64,000 nucleotides of DNA from Drosophila persimilis. Its lineage: Eukaryota; Arthropoda; Insecta; Diptera; Drosophilidae. The notes beneath the pieces are model-generated. The model did not search any database, was not told where the DNA came from, and was given only the letters and a program-made list of their open reading frames with translations. The stretch is from contig NW_020825355.1 of the NCBI RefSeq assembly GCF_003286085.1, forward strand, positions 1,116,001 to 1,180,000, written 5' to 3'. Below are positions 34,895 to 45,289 of the stretch, piece after piece; the stretch's first letter is position 1; each line of letters starts with the position of its first letter. The position numbers and the translations under genes are program-made.

Positions 34895-35895
34895 GAAAAG
34901 AATGTGGAGAACGAGAGACTGACTACACCGAAGACAAGCTCAGACATGTCCACGAAGAGAGAGAGAGAGATTTTGCCAAAGAACAGCGAGGCGGCAGAGG
35001 ACAGACGCAGAACAATTAATTACCGAAGTAGTCGGCAAAAGAATATAGAGAGAGGGAGACGGACTGCACCGAAGGCAAGCTCATACATGTCCACGAAGCC
35101 AAGCTCACAAACGTCCATAAAAACGAAGCCCACATACGAGTGCACGAGAGAGATCTTGCCAAAGAGCAGAGCAGCGCAGCGCAGCGGCAGAGGACAGACG
35201 CAGAAGAATTAATTACCGCAGTCGTCGGCTGCACCAGCACGGGGGTGAAAAGAATATAGGGAGAGGGAGACGGACTGCACCGAAGGCAAGCTCATACATG
35301 TCCACGAAGCCAAGCTCACAAACGTCCATAAAAACGAAGCCCACATACGTCCACGAAGCCAAAGCAGCGAAAATAGAAACAGAGTGCACGAGAGAGATCT
35401 TGCCAAAGAGCAGAGCAGAGCAGCGCAGCGCAGCGGCAGAGGACTGACGCAGAAGAATTAGAATTACCGCAGTCGTCGGCTGCACCAGCACGGGGGGAGA
35501 AAAGAGTATAGAGAGAGGGAGACGGACTGCACCGAAGGCAAGCGCAGACACGTCCACGAAGCCAAGCTCGCAAACGTCCATAAAAACGAAGCCCACATAC
35601 GTCCACGAAGACCAAGCAGCGAAAATAGAAACAGAGTGCACGAGAGAGATCTTGCCAACGAGCAGCGCAGCGGCAGAGCACAGACGCAGAAGAATTAATA
35701 ACCGCAGTCGTCGGCTGCACCAGCACGGGGGTGAAAAGAATATAGAGAGAGGGAGACGGACTGCACCGTAGACAAGCTCATACATGTCCACAAAGCCAAG
35801 CTCACGAACGTCCACGAAGCCGAAGCAGCAAAGTGCACGAGAGAGATCTTGCCAAAGAGCAGCGCAGCGGCAGCGGACAGACTGCAATGAAAGTG
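34895..35895. repeat. Diverged tandem array, units about 150-250 bp
   Basis: Five copies of a unit with ordered words: 'gagacggactgcaccgaagg', 'caagctcatacatgtccacg', 'aacgtccataaaaacgaagc', 'cacgagagagatcttgccaa', 'cagcgcagcggcagaggaca', 'accgcagtcgtcggctgcac', 'cagcacgggggtgaaaagaa'. The word 'gagacggactgcacc' falls near 35057, 35267, 35518 and 35753, so spacing is about 210, 251 and 235 bp. Copies differ by presence or absence of a 30-35 bp piece ('aaagcagcgaaaatagaaac'). A minus-strand frame of 238 codons (35213-35929) runs through the array, but it is a by-product of repetition. The array is followed at 36071 by an AGGGTATCC motif. Confidence 0.85.
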
Positions 35896-36070
35896 ACGAC
35901 TCGACGCCCACGACTGCGCCCAGCAGCAACGCCAGCGTCAGCTTCAGCAGCAGATCGATCTAGCAGCTTTGCCAGTGCCAAAAGGTCTGCCGTTCTCTCT
36001 TTTGGGCATTACATATGTACATATATCTCTTATGAATTTTTATTCCAAGAGCTGAATATCCCAGAGCTGA

Positions 36071-36095
36071 AGGGAGGGTATCCCTCGAGTCGAAA
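36071..36095 (+). mobile_element. AGGGTATCC motif downstream of tandem array
   Basis: 'gagggtatccctcgagtcga' follows the tandem array by 175 bp. It repeats the association of array plus GGGTATCC motif seen at other places and may be the end of a DINE-like element; inference. Confidence 0.3.
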
Positions 36096-36109
36096 TTTCC
36101 TTCCATTTG

Positions 36110-37430
36110 TGTTGTATGTTGTTTTTTTTCTGGTTGTTTTTGCCTGGCCGTAAGACTGCTTTGCATGTTAATCTGCGGTAGGGCCATGGGCCCGGGAGGG
36201 CGCTCGCAGGCAATGACCTAATTCTGTCAACAAAATATCAAAAGGCGCCATAGACACCAGTCAAAGATACATATGAGCTCACCCCCAATACACACACTCA
36301 CACACACACACATACACACGGATATAATCATGGTAGCTCGGTGAGTGTGTGTATGGGCTGAGGAGCTTACGGAGGGATCCAGGAGCAACAGCAGTCAGCA
36401 CGGGCTAAAAGGCTGGTCGCCAGGCAGCACCACAGGACTCTGCTCCCTTGGCCATTTAACACTTTCATATTTCGTAGTCGTCGTCGTCGTCGTCCTCGTC
36501 CTCGTCGTCGTCCTCGTCGTCGCCAGGTTGTTTACCGCCTCCGGGACCCAACCGACTTTTACTTAGCATAGGAGCTAGGCGGAGGGGGATGTCGGATCCC
36601 TACGGAGTCCCGCACGTTTATACACTTTGCCATGCTATGGTGCCTCAGCCGCTGCCATATTTGTGTCTCCCCGGGCGCCCATTTCTGGGAGCAGAGGTGG
36701 GGAGCGGTAACGGTGCCTGTTCCAGTGCCGGTATCCCCCCTTCCGCTTTTTGTTTCGACTGGGAACGTGGCAAACAATTTATCAAACAAAATATGCACTT
36801 GAAATGCACACAGAGAGAGATTCTCTCTCTCTCTTTCTCGCTGCACGCTGCAGTGCATTTTTATTCAATTTTTTCGGGCATCCCCCCCCTCCCCTCTCGA
36901 ACCATCCATCCTCCCGCATATCGTGAGTTTTTCGGTGATAAAGTGCGCCACTGAAATGAATTCGTAAGTGCCAGGAGACCGGGTACCAGGGACCTGGTTC
37001 CCATTTGGGCCAACAAATTTATGGCCAACGATTCTTCCGGTGAAGGAGGCCTCTGGTCCCTGGACTCTAGACTTTTGACTGAAAACGAGAACTAGTTTTT
37101 AAAGTGAAAGGATCAAGAGACAGAGATGTTCTTCTTAGCCTCAAGTTGTGCTCTGCACCTCCCTCCCCCCCTCCCTCCTTGGGGGTCGGAGCTCTATTTT
37201 TGGGCAAGACATTTCGCCGTGCATTTTCCGTGCAACAAGAACGTGAACGTGAACTTTCAGTCTCGTTGCCAATTAAAACTTAAATTATTCTATTTTGATT
37301 TTGTCCAATGGCTGGTTGACATGCAACACCGTGCCACGCCCACGGGGCCAGAACGCCTTCTCGTGTGGCGATGCGAAATACGTGGAAATGTTGGGAAAGG
37401 AGGGCTTTATTTTATTTTCATACTGTACCA
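36110..37430. other. Non-coding stretch
   Basis: CA run (about 36290-36318), GTC run (36477-36522), CT run near 36822-36840. At 36955-36964 'gaaatgaattc|gtaagtgcc' is an ATG followed after 8 nt by a strong donor word, preceded by GAGA repeats; it could be a short first coding exon but nothing else supports it. Confidence 0.45.
36465..36569 (-). CDS. Possible 34-aa acidic micro-ORF (weak)
   Basis: On the minus strand an ATG at 36567-36569 opens a 34-codon frame ending at 36465. A Gly/Lys/Arg-rich start (MLSKSRLGPGGGKQPG) is followed by an unbroken stretch of 15 Asp and Glu and a final YEI. The acidic stretch comes from an impure GTC/CTC repeat, so the simplest view is a microsatellite. Codons are mixed GAC/GAG rather than pure, which keeps it from being trivial. 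No homology recognised. Confidence 0.1.
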   Translation of the reverse strand: MLSKSRLGPGGGKQPGDDEDDDEDEDDDDDDYEI

Positions 37431-37431
37431 A

Positions 37432-37625
37432 GGAAAACTGTTCCCACTAGAACTGTTCCCATTAGAACTGTTCCCCCCAAAGAGGGTCCCACCAAAGCTA
37501 TTCCCCTTAAAACTGTTCCCACTACAACTGTTCCCACCTCAACTGTTCCCACTTTAAATAATACTCCTACACAAAGATCTCCCCAGAAAAAGCTGTACCT
37601 AGCAAAACTGTTCCCACTTGGCCTG
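37432..37625. repeat. 15-bp minisatellite (aactgttcccactag)
   Basis: About twelve imperfect 15-bp units, best copies 'aactgttcccactac' and 'aactgttcccacctc'. Since 15 is a multiple of three, all frames stay open: one gives Thr-Val-Pro-Thr-x pentapeptides, another Leu-Phe-Pro-x-x, and the minus strand Val-Gly-Thr-Val-x. A 111-codon plus frame (37365-37700) contains the TVPTx version, but no splice or start signal supports it. Confidence 0.9.
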
Positions 37626-38845
37626 GCATCACTATCCGTTCCCACCGCAAAAACTAAAACCCAGAGGACTTTTACCATTTTTCCACTCTCCTGCAATTAG
37701 TAACCCGCTTTAAGCAATCCTTTAACGGTGTCCCACTCCCAAAACCCTTCGCAACTATGCCATGGCCTCTCCATTAATCCCCGTCCCCCGCACTTTATCG
37801 ATTTCCTTTGCCCGACTAATGCCAACCGATAAATCTGCTGAATGAGTCGATTTGTAGGTAGACAACGTTTACGTTTACGTTTGTCTCCTCGCAGCTGGGC
37901 CCCCCCACACCCCCCAGAGAGAGGGGAGAGAAGGACCTAAGCTCAAATCCAATCCACTCCATTCGGCTGGCAAAATGCGGTACCAAAATGGGGCCTAATG
38001 TCCCACCCCCCCACATTCAGTGGGTCATAATGAACTGTTGCTATTGTTTGTTATTAGTTTTTATGGCTGTTGCTTCGGGCATTGTTATGGCCCCAGGGCT
38101 CCACACATCCGCAGCTCCTACCGTTCGCCCAGTGGCATATTTTTCGTTGCGAAAGGGTGGGGCGGGGGTTGGGGGTGGGGGGAAATGTAATTTGTCTCCA
38201 TTTTTATCATTAAAATAACAATTAAAGCTTTTGTGTGGCCCCCATGTCCTCCGTGCTGTGAATGTGTGCCGCATTTGCGGTCTATATATCATTATGAGTG
38301 CTGCACACACACACACACACGCACACACACGCACACACAGACACACAGACATGTGGCATGTTGTAGTTTTATGGCTTGTAAACATTCGAACTTATTGTTA
38401 GAGGAAAATTACATGCCTATGGGTTTACTTTTCCACCCGCACCCCCCCTCCCCCCTTCTCTGCGTACGCGTTGGATGAGTCAATAGTCAATCAATATTAG
38501 TTAATACGATTATGAGGACACACTATTACTAATGTTAATGAAGTTAATCAACTGCGATGACAACATTATGGTCTCCCAATCAACTTTATGGCCCTCCAGA
38601 GATGGCCCCCAGTTTGCAATTTGCTTCTGCAGCCATTAGTCTTGCATGTTCACAATGCATAAACATACAGATACATATGTATCTGTGTCGGTATCTATTG
38701 TATCTGAAGGCGTAGCAGTCGAAAGGTGTGGCAAAGATTGAGGACGGGGGCGGGGGGGGGGGGGCTTTTAGCAACATGAAAATGCTTTATGGCAATTAAA
38801 AAGGTAATACATCAAATGAAAAATATACCAACTACAATACATGCA

Positions 38846-38874
38846 CCCCCCCCCCCCCCCCCCCCCCCCCCCCC
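38846..38874. repeat. Poly-C tract (29)
   Basis: Uninterrupted run of 29 C, second longest in the window. Lies 82 bp from a 13-G run (38752-38764), so the two could pair or form G-quadruplex/i-motif structures; inference. Confidence 0.95.
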
Positions 38875-39052
38875 ATATGCATGTTCTACAAGGTTTTTGC
38901 TCTATTTTGAAAAATCCTAGAGAGAGAAAAACAATTGGAAATGACATGAAATGGAATAACAATATTTAAGGGATTCGTAGAGGAGTGGGAATAGGTCAAT
39001 TTTACAGGTCAAATGCAGCTGCAATTGGAATGTCGAATGTCAAACACCTGTA

Positions 39053-39090
39053 CACACAGTCCACACAGTCCACACAGTCCACACAGTCCA
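39053..39090. repeat. 9-bp tandem repeat (cacacagtc)
   Basis: Four perfect units of 'cacacagtc'. Confidence 0.9.
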
Positions 39091-39366
39091 CTCCCCTCTC
39101 TCCCTCTCTCCAATACAAAGAGAGAGAGAGAGAGAGATAGGTTTTTTTTGGTTGAGGGTCAATCGTGAAAAATATACAAAAGTATTTGTGTAATACATAC
39201 GATAAGCACCCGCTTATTGATCCACTTGCCATGCCACCCCCCCTCAAAGGGGGCTAGGGGTCGGGGTCCAGCGTAATTTTGGCAAACATTCAGCTATCGG
39301 ACGCCATATTGGAAAATATACGAATCCGATTCATAGACGATTGGACACCGTCTAAACAAATGACAC

Positions 39367-39403
<37 letters not shown>

Positions 39404-39812
39404 GAGAGGGAGGAGTGACAGGAGACAGGAGACAGACCCCGGAGTCCATGCACAAATATAATACTTTGCATAATTTGTACAGCAATTGGAAGTACAGTCG
39501 GCGACTGATTAGACATGTACTGGATTAATCAAGCAGTGCATTAGCCAAGCAGGGCCAAACACAAAGCAGTCCATGTATTTCCATGAATATTTGAAGCCAG
39601 ACACAAAACATTGGCCGGCCATTCGCCAGTGCAGTGTTTTTTTTTTTTTTAAATAATTTAATACCCCAAATTTCATTGCACATCTCTCAAATTACGAAAA
39701 TAGTTTTGGTTATAGAAAATTAGAGAAGCCAATACCGGAAATCCGGCAGATATTCACCTTTTTTTTTTGTTTGTTTGGAACCAATTCGAATGATGGCATT
39801 TCTCTTTTGCAG

Positions 39813-39845
39813 ATTTCGTTGGAAGACAACAGCCCAAGTGCGAAG
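39813..39845 (+). CDS. Candidate 33-nt microexon
   Basis: A strong acceptor ('ggcatttctcttttgcag' ending 39812) is followed after exactly 33 nt by a strong donor ('gcgaag|gtatgttt' from 39846). In phase 0 the exon reads Ile-Ser-Leu-Glu-Asp-Asn-Ser-Pro-Ser-Ala-Lys; the other two phases are also open, so the frame is not fixed by the sequence. A length divisible by three means inclusion or skipping would keep frame, as is usual for regulated microexons. A T-rich tract lies upstream (39758-39776), and downstream, within 100 nt, are a CA run (39877-39898) and three TGTATG/TGTATT-containing words (39905-39935) that resemble CELF/Bruno-type sites. If real, the surrounding tens of kilobases are introns of a long gene on the plus strand. 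I do not recognise the peptide. Confidence 0.3.
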
Positions 39846-39849
39846 GTAT

Positions 39850-41130
39850 GTTTACAACTTTTATTGGCTCATCTTGCACACACACACACACACACACATA
39901 CATACTGTATGCACTGTATGTGCTGTATGTGCTGTATTTTTGGGGTTCATTTCGGGGCTGGCATTCGCATTTGATTGCAATTTGTGCAATATCAATATGC
40001 AATATGCATTCCAATAAATCACTTTCAAGTCCGAGCCGGCCTTTGTTCTCCAATATCCCCTATATTTTCATACTGAATGTCTTTTTTTATTTTTGGGTTT
40101 TTTCTATCGATTGTGTGTGTGTGTTGCATTTGCAATTCATTTTACAAATGGCAAACAAATTTAGTAAACAACAAACCAATCCAAACAGAAAACAAATACC
40201 TAAATATCCAAACAAATCAAAGGATTGCCTCCTCATTCGTATCGAATCGAATCGAATCGAATTGAATTGAAACGGAATGCAATATGCAAAAGAAATATTC
40301 TCACAAAATATTGTTTTCATCGAATAAATATGTTTGCCGTAAAACGTTTTAGCCGAAAGAAAGCAAATCTCTTAACGAGGCAGAATGTTTGTTAATTAGC
40401 AGGGGGAGGCGTGGGGGAGTGGGGAGGGGAAAGGAAACAAGTGCGGGGCGGACAGTGTAGGGTCGTCTTCCCATTAGACACTCGTGTAGGGCGGGGGGCT
40501 TGGAGGCGGCTACGGCTAAAAGTACAAGTCTTTGTAATGCAAATCGTTACGCAAATGTTGCCCGAGAAAAATATGAAATGAAGTCATCCCTTCTGCTTCC
40601 CTGGCCACCCTGGCCACCCTGCCACCCAGCCACGGTGCCACTCAGTGTATCTCACACACAGAGAAAGAGCGAAAGGGGTTATGCAAAGTCAAGCAACCTG
40701 AAAAAGACACATTTGTGATGCAAATTTGACTCCTGCTCATGCCGCCTGCCCATGCCATCCCTTTTTCGGCTAGCTGCCTCCCCATGGCAACGTGTAAATC
40801 AGGCTAAGTACGTGGTCTTTTGGTCTTTTACCTGCCATCGGGTGTGCCTGGGCGCCGGTGCCGCCCGAAAAAATATGCAACAATTTTTTGCCTCTGCTCC
40901 AGCGCTCTGTGTTTGCCCAACTTTTGCTAGAGAGACTTCCCTGTCCCTACCGCGAGGCGAGGGCTATGATGATTGTGTCAAGCTGTTTGCGAAGGAAAAA
41001 GTATACCAGAAAGAAGGAGGGAGTCCTGGAGGAATGGTCGAAAGGGTTTTCAATGAAAGTCGGTTTTCTAGTATTTTTTAATGGATCGATAACCTTTTAA
41101 TAGTTATATACAAAGATTGATGATTTTAAT
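39850..41130. other. Non-coding stretch
   Basis: CA run (39877-39898), ATCGA pentamers (40240-40262), otherwise unique. A 109-codon ATG frame (40752-41081, plus) has ordinary composition but runs into the AT repeat at its end and shows no domain; frames this long are expected by chance in 64 kb. Confidence 0.5.
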
Positions 41131-41139
41131 TAATTGTTG

Positions 41140-41790
41140 TATTTTTTCTAGTATTTTTCTTAGTTGAAGTATTATCGATCAAGTTATCGATAATTTTGTT
41201 GTGGTTATCGAAATATAGATTCCACTTAGATGATATTTAGTATTTTTGATGAATTTTTATTTTAAATTTTAATAAATTTTAGTATTTTTTTTGGCATACC
41301 CCACGATTATCTAGTATTTTTTGCATGTATTTTTCTTAGTGGAAGTATTTTCGATCATTTTATCGATAATTTTGTAGTGGTTATCGAAATATAGATTCCA
41401 CTTAGATGATATTTAGTATTTTTGATGAATTTTTATTTTAAATTTTAATACATTTTAGTATTTTTTTTGGCATACCCCACGATTATCTAGTATTTTTTGC
41501 ATGTATTTTTCTTAGTTGAAGTATTTTTGATCAAGTTATCGATAATTTTGTAGTGGTTATCGAAATATAGATTCCACTTAGATGATATTTAGTATTTTTG
41601 ATGAATTTTTATTTTAAATTTTAATAAATTTTAGTATTTTTTTGGCATACCCCACGATTATCTAGTATTTTTTGCATGTATTTTTCTTAGTTGAAGTATT
41701 TTCGATCAAGCTATCGATAAATTTGTACTGGTTATCGAAATATAGATTCCACTTAGATGATATTTAGTATTTTTGGCGAATTTCTAGACA
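41140..41790. repeat. 176-bp AT-rich tandem satellite, about 3.7 copies
   Basis: Marker word 'cttagttgaagta' (with small changes) starts at 41159, 41335, 41511 and 41686, giving periods of 176, 176 and 175. Each unit has, in order, 'gtatttttcttagt', 'tatcgataattttgta', 'ggttatcgaaatatagattc', 'cacttagatgatatttag', 'gcataccccacgattatcta'. Copies are about 95% alike, far closer than the neighbouring AT blocks. Each unit carries one ATCGATAA and one TATCGAA. Confidence 0.92.
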
Positions 41791-41814
41791 TTTTTTGCCT
41801 GAAAAACGAAGGAT

Positions 41815-41862
41815 CTGCACAGGGTATCCACAGATTCGTTCTTGAAAGTATATAAATTTGTT
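41815..41862 (+). mobile_element. DINE-1-like terminal motif beside the 176-bp satellite
   Basis: 'cagggtatccacagattcg' followed by 'ttcttgaaagtatataaa' parallels the DINE-1 order AGGGTATACTAGATTCG, then TTGAAAAGTATGTAA. This is the closest match to that part of DINE-1 in the window and lies 25 bp after the last satellite unit, suggesting the satellite is the internal repeat of a DINE-type element. Confidence 0.5.
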
Positions 41863-41869
41863 GCCGGTT

Positions 41870-43130
41870 TTTTTTAATATAAGCTGATGTTGCAGCAATG
41901 GGGCGTGGCAATGGGTGAGAGTAGTGGCAGTGCCGGGAGATGTGTATCCCCCCCCAGAGTGGCGCTCTCTCTCAAAGCTTGTTTACACGCGACAAACATT
42001 TGCCCTGCGAATCGTTTTGCCTCTGCTATGAAATAATTACATATGCATGACAGACTACAGCCCGTACCGCCCCCGCCCGGGACCCTAAGTCTCAAAGTGT
42101 GGGCGTATTCAATCGGTGGCAATATGTACATGCAGATATCTGAAGAAGAGTGAGAGGGAGAGGGAGGGGGAGGCCGGACTGGCTGGCCGGAGGCTATGGC
42201 TACTGGAAATTGCGTATACGACGTGTGTGCGCGCGTGGGAAAGGGGGGAGGGGGGGTTGGGGGCTAGTGTCTGCCCCGCCACGTAATGACCATGGCCATT
42301 CGGCCAATTGTTGTTTTAAATTAATTAATTTCGTTTTCATTAGTAACAGTAGAAGCAGTATCGGCAGTATCGGCAGGACACAGTGGGGGGCGGGGTGGCG
42401 TGGGGGGAGCGGCTTTTGTTTTTTTAATTTTATGCTTTTATTTGCCATTATTTGTGGGCTATTTGGCAATTTTCCACCATCGAAAGCGATTTTCGCGCCA
42501 CTAATTATTATTTAAATTTAAATTTTGATACGCCACTGCCACTGCCACTGCCACATGCCACTTGCCAGTGCCACCGGACATCGGATACCAAATGGGATTA
42601 TTTAAATAAATAAAATTCATGGCGAAAAAACCAGAAAAAACGAATCAAGAAGCTAGTCCTCACGGCCCATAAAGTACAATGCATGTAAAAGTACAACGCG
42701 GTTGCATGCCAATTATCCAGAGACCCGACAACAATATTTACAAAGAAATGGAAACTCCATTTGCGACGCCCCCGACTGAAATGCTGTAAAAAGTGTTCAT
42801 TTTTACACAAATATCACGGGTAGATCCATTTTCCATATTTTCTCAACAAAACCAAAAGAATTAAATATTTTTTGATATCGCAAACCATTTTAAGGTTTTA
42901 TCACGAAAATAATATGAGTGTTTTCTTTTTTTTACGAAAGACGATTACTTTTTGAGATTTTGAATTTTTTTTATTAATCTTTTTCTAGGAATTTTGTACA
43001 GAAAAATTACTATCTAGTATTTACATATATATGTATATATATGTATGTACATATATACAAATCTAAGCCTTTCAGCAGATTCATGATTTTGTAGATTTTT
43101 TTTTAAGTTTTGGTTTTTATTGAATTATTA
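41870..43130. other. Non-coding stretch between AT blocks
   Basis: Mostly unique; G-rich patches (42140-42260, 42386-42412), 'tgccactgccac' repeats (42532-42570). From 42840 composition shifts to AT-rich and merges with the next repeat block. No gene. Confidence 0.5.
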
Positions 43131-43720
43131 ATGATTTTTTTTTCCTATTTTATAGACATTTTTGTAATGCTCTAGAATTTTTTTTAGACTGCTATCCGGT
43201 GCTATTAATAACATTTTAGTATTTTTTTGTCCAAAGTTTTTTTTCTTAATTTTGGCTCTTTTTTTTATCCAATTGTTAATGATTTTTTGTTGGTATTTTA
43301 TAGAAATGTTTTTCAAGTTCTAGTACTATACGGGGCTTTTAACGATTTTTTAGTTTTTTTTTGCTTGACTAATTTTTGTATATTTTTTGTATTTTTACAT
43401 TATATTTTTGTTGTTTTTTTTTTTAATTGAATTAGTGATGATGTTTTTGGAATTTTATAGAAATGTTTGTAAAGTTATAGTATTTTTTATCAAATTAATT
43501 TTTAATGACTTTTTAGTATTTTTTTTTAAACTAGAGTAATTTTTTCATAATTTTTTTTTTATTTTTACATTATATATACATATATGTATGTATATATTTT
43601 TTTAACGCATTATTATTATTATTATTTTTTGTATTTTATAAAAATGTTTGTGGGGTTCTAGTATTTTGATCAAATTACCGACAATTGTCGAGTACAATAT
43701 AATGCTATTAATGCCATTCC
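43130..43720. repeat. AT-rich tandem block, units about 145-180 bp, diverged
   Basis: The word 'attttatagaaatgtttgta' with following 'agttctagta' recurs near 43149, 43295, 43451 and 43630, spacing about 146, 156 and 180 bp. Also repeated: 'aattgttaatgatttttt' and 'ttttagtatttttt'. Much more diverged than the 41-kb satellite but shares the TAGTATTTTT word, so probably an older array of a related family. Confidence 0.7.
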
Positions 43721-44340
43721 AGTAGTTTTTAGGATACTTTAATACTATTAATAGCGAAAGTATTTTTTCCGAATCTCTAATATTTTTAATAGAATGTATT
43801 ATCCATAACTTGCTAGTATTTTTGGTAGAACTATTAATACTTGTGTATTATTTTTTCCATGATATCTTATCCAAGCAAATAAGGGGATCTATGGGTAATG
43901 GACGGGACTTTTTACTCTTCTTTAGGGCTTCAACTGTCCAGAGATGCCCTTTTTGGTTGGTTGGGCTCACCATTGACTTTCCGTTCGCCCCTTCCGTTGC
44001 CCCCGTACAGTTTCCAGGCAATTGCAATTATTTTTTACGAGTATCTCCATTGGATGTGATCTGCCGCCGCCGCCGCCGCTTGTTTATAAACCGATTTCTG
44101 CATTGTAATCCGCCGATTTGGCAGGCAGCACAGGCGACTCTCTTTCTCGCTGCATGCGTGCTTACCAAGCAAAATCCCAGGCCCCACACACAGCCCCCCC
44201 ACAAGCCCCACACCCACAGCCAGCCCCAGCCCCAGTCCCAGCCTCCAGCCCCCAGTGCAAGTGCAATGGTCCGGATCCGAGCATTACATTGTAATTACAG
44301 CCAAATGCAACTTTGTCTGTGGGGCAAAAGAGGCAAATTT
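43721..44340. other. Non-coding stretch, AT then normal composition
   Basis: TAGTATTTTT words persist to about 43825, then unique DNA. CCGCCG run (44063-44080), CCCCAGCC repeats (44218-44250). A 263-codon frame (43810-44601) crosses the compositional border and begins without ATG in the AT repeat, so its first part is not credible. Confidence 0.5.
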
Positions 44341-44601
44341 ATGGCGCGGGGGCTGCTGCTGTTGCTGTTGCTGTCGTTGCCTCCTTTTTGGGGCCAACAA
44401 CAAAGTGAAATTTTAATGCAAACTAATGCAAAATCTTTCGATATACAGTGGAGGAGGAACAACAGCGACGGCGGCAACAAAATACATAAATTGAAAAGCA
44501 GAATGCAAAGCACATCCTGGTCGGGTTGGGTGGGGTGGGGTGGGCAGAAGCCTCGTCCTTGGCAACGCAGCAAAAGACAAATGAGTCTGCATCAATCTTA
44601 A
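44341..44601 (+). CDS. Possible small secreted peptide ORF, 86 aa (weak)
   Basis: ATG at 44341 opens an 86-codon frame to TAA at 44601. The first 18 residues (MARGLLLLLLLSLPPFWG) look like a signal peptide: basic residue, eight hydrophobics, then a small residue before QQQ. The remainder is basic, with four Trp in one 20-residue stretch and a Lys-Arg pair eight residues from the end, which would be a prohormone-type cleavage site. Against it: the leucines come from a CTG/TTG-rich run common in this window, the start context (TTT before ATG) is poor, and an earlier in-frame ATG (44265) would bury the hydrophobic stretch. No family recognised. Confidence 0.15.
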   Translation: MARGLLLLLLLSLPPFWGQQQSEILMQTNAKSFDIQWRRNNSDGGNKIHKLKSRMQSTSWSGWVGWGGQKPRPWQRSKRQMSLHQS

Positions 44602-44633
44602 TTAATTATTTAAACGCAACGGGCATGGAAATG

Positions 44634-44879
44634 GCGTCGTCGTCGTCGTCGTCGTCTGCCATTAAAGCAGCAGCAGAGATGCCAGAAAACTGCTGGGAAC
44701 TGAGAATGGATATGCGACCCCGCACTGTACTCTACTGACAACTGACGTTTCCTTTTTGGTTTTGGAATTTGCCTTTTGTCTTGCGCGTAATTAAAACGAA
44801 AGCCTTTTGATATTTAAATTATTTTTCATAAATTGCATTCGCAGCAGCAGCAGCAGCAGCAAAAAACGACAAGAACAGA

Positions 44880-44906
<27 letters not shown>
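44634..44906. repeat. GTC and CAG trinucleotide runs
   Basis: GTC run at 44635-44656, CAG/AGC runs at 44841-44860 and 44882-44906. A frame from 44841 gives poly-Ser then Lys-Arg-Gln then poly-Gln and a unique 45-residue tail ending at 45043. An acceptor-like 'aaattgcattcgcag' ends at 44843, so a Gln-rich exon cannot be excluded, but there is no matching donor or homology. Confidence 0.85.
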
Positions 44907-44911
<5 letters not shown>

Positions 44912-45289
44912 CCACAGGGCTGCTCAAGACAGGTTGAATGTGGCATACCCCAACACATCAAGGGCTCAGAGCCGGGTCTAAAGGAACTCGCTAATCGGTG
45001 GAGGGGCATCAGTTTCAGGGCAGTTTCATTGAAGGAAACATAGTTTCGGTGCAGCCTTTTTCATGGTTTACTCCATTGCTACGCTGTTTTCTTTGAGAAA
45101 ACCAAAAATCGAGCTTCTTAAGACCCAACAGATAGTCGCTACTGATGGGATTTACCATTTTATCGAATGATTAAAGAGTTTCTTATATTTTATAGCCAAG
45201 TTTTCTTTAAGTTTCAGGTATTTATGGGGTTATCAAAGGTTATTCTTCCCTAAAAGGGCTTATTTTTTTTAATAACACTTTTTATAGAA

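Larger units (their letters stand above)
37630..39780. other. Non-coding stretch with the 29-C tract
   Basis: Holds CA runs (38303-38345), a 13-G run (38752-38764), the 29-C run (38846-38874), CACACAGTC 9-bp repeats (39053-39090), GA run (39118-39138), TG run (39370-39401) and T run (39637-39650). No gene. Confidence 0.6.

Noticed and set aside
35213-35929. 238-codon minus-strand frame
   Set aside because: Covers the tandem array 34895-35895; openness is copied with each repeat; no start context or homology.
40752-41081. 109-codon ATG frame with ordinary composition
   Set aside because: Ends inside the AT repeat, no domain or signal; many frames of this size are expected by chance over six frames of 64 kb.
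43810-44340. First part of a 263-codon frame
   Set aside because: No ATG, begins inside an AT-rich repeat and crosses a sharp composition border; only the 44341-44601 part is kept as a weak candidate.
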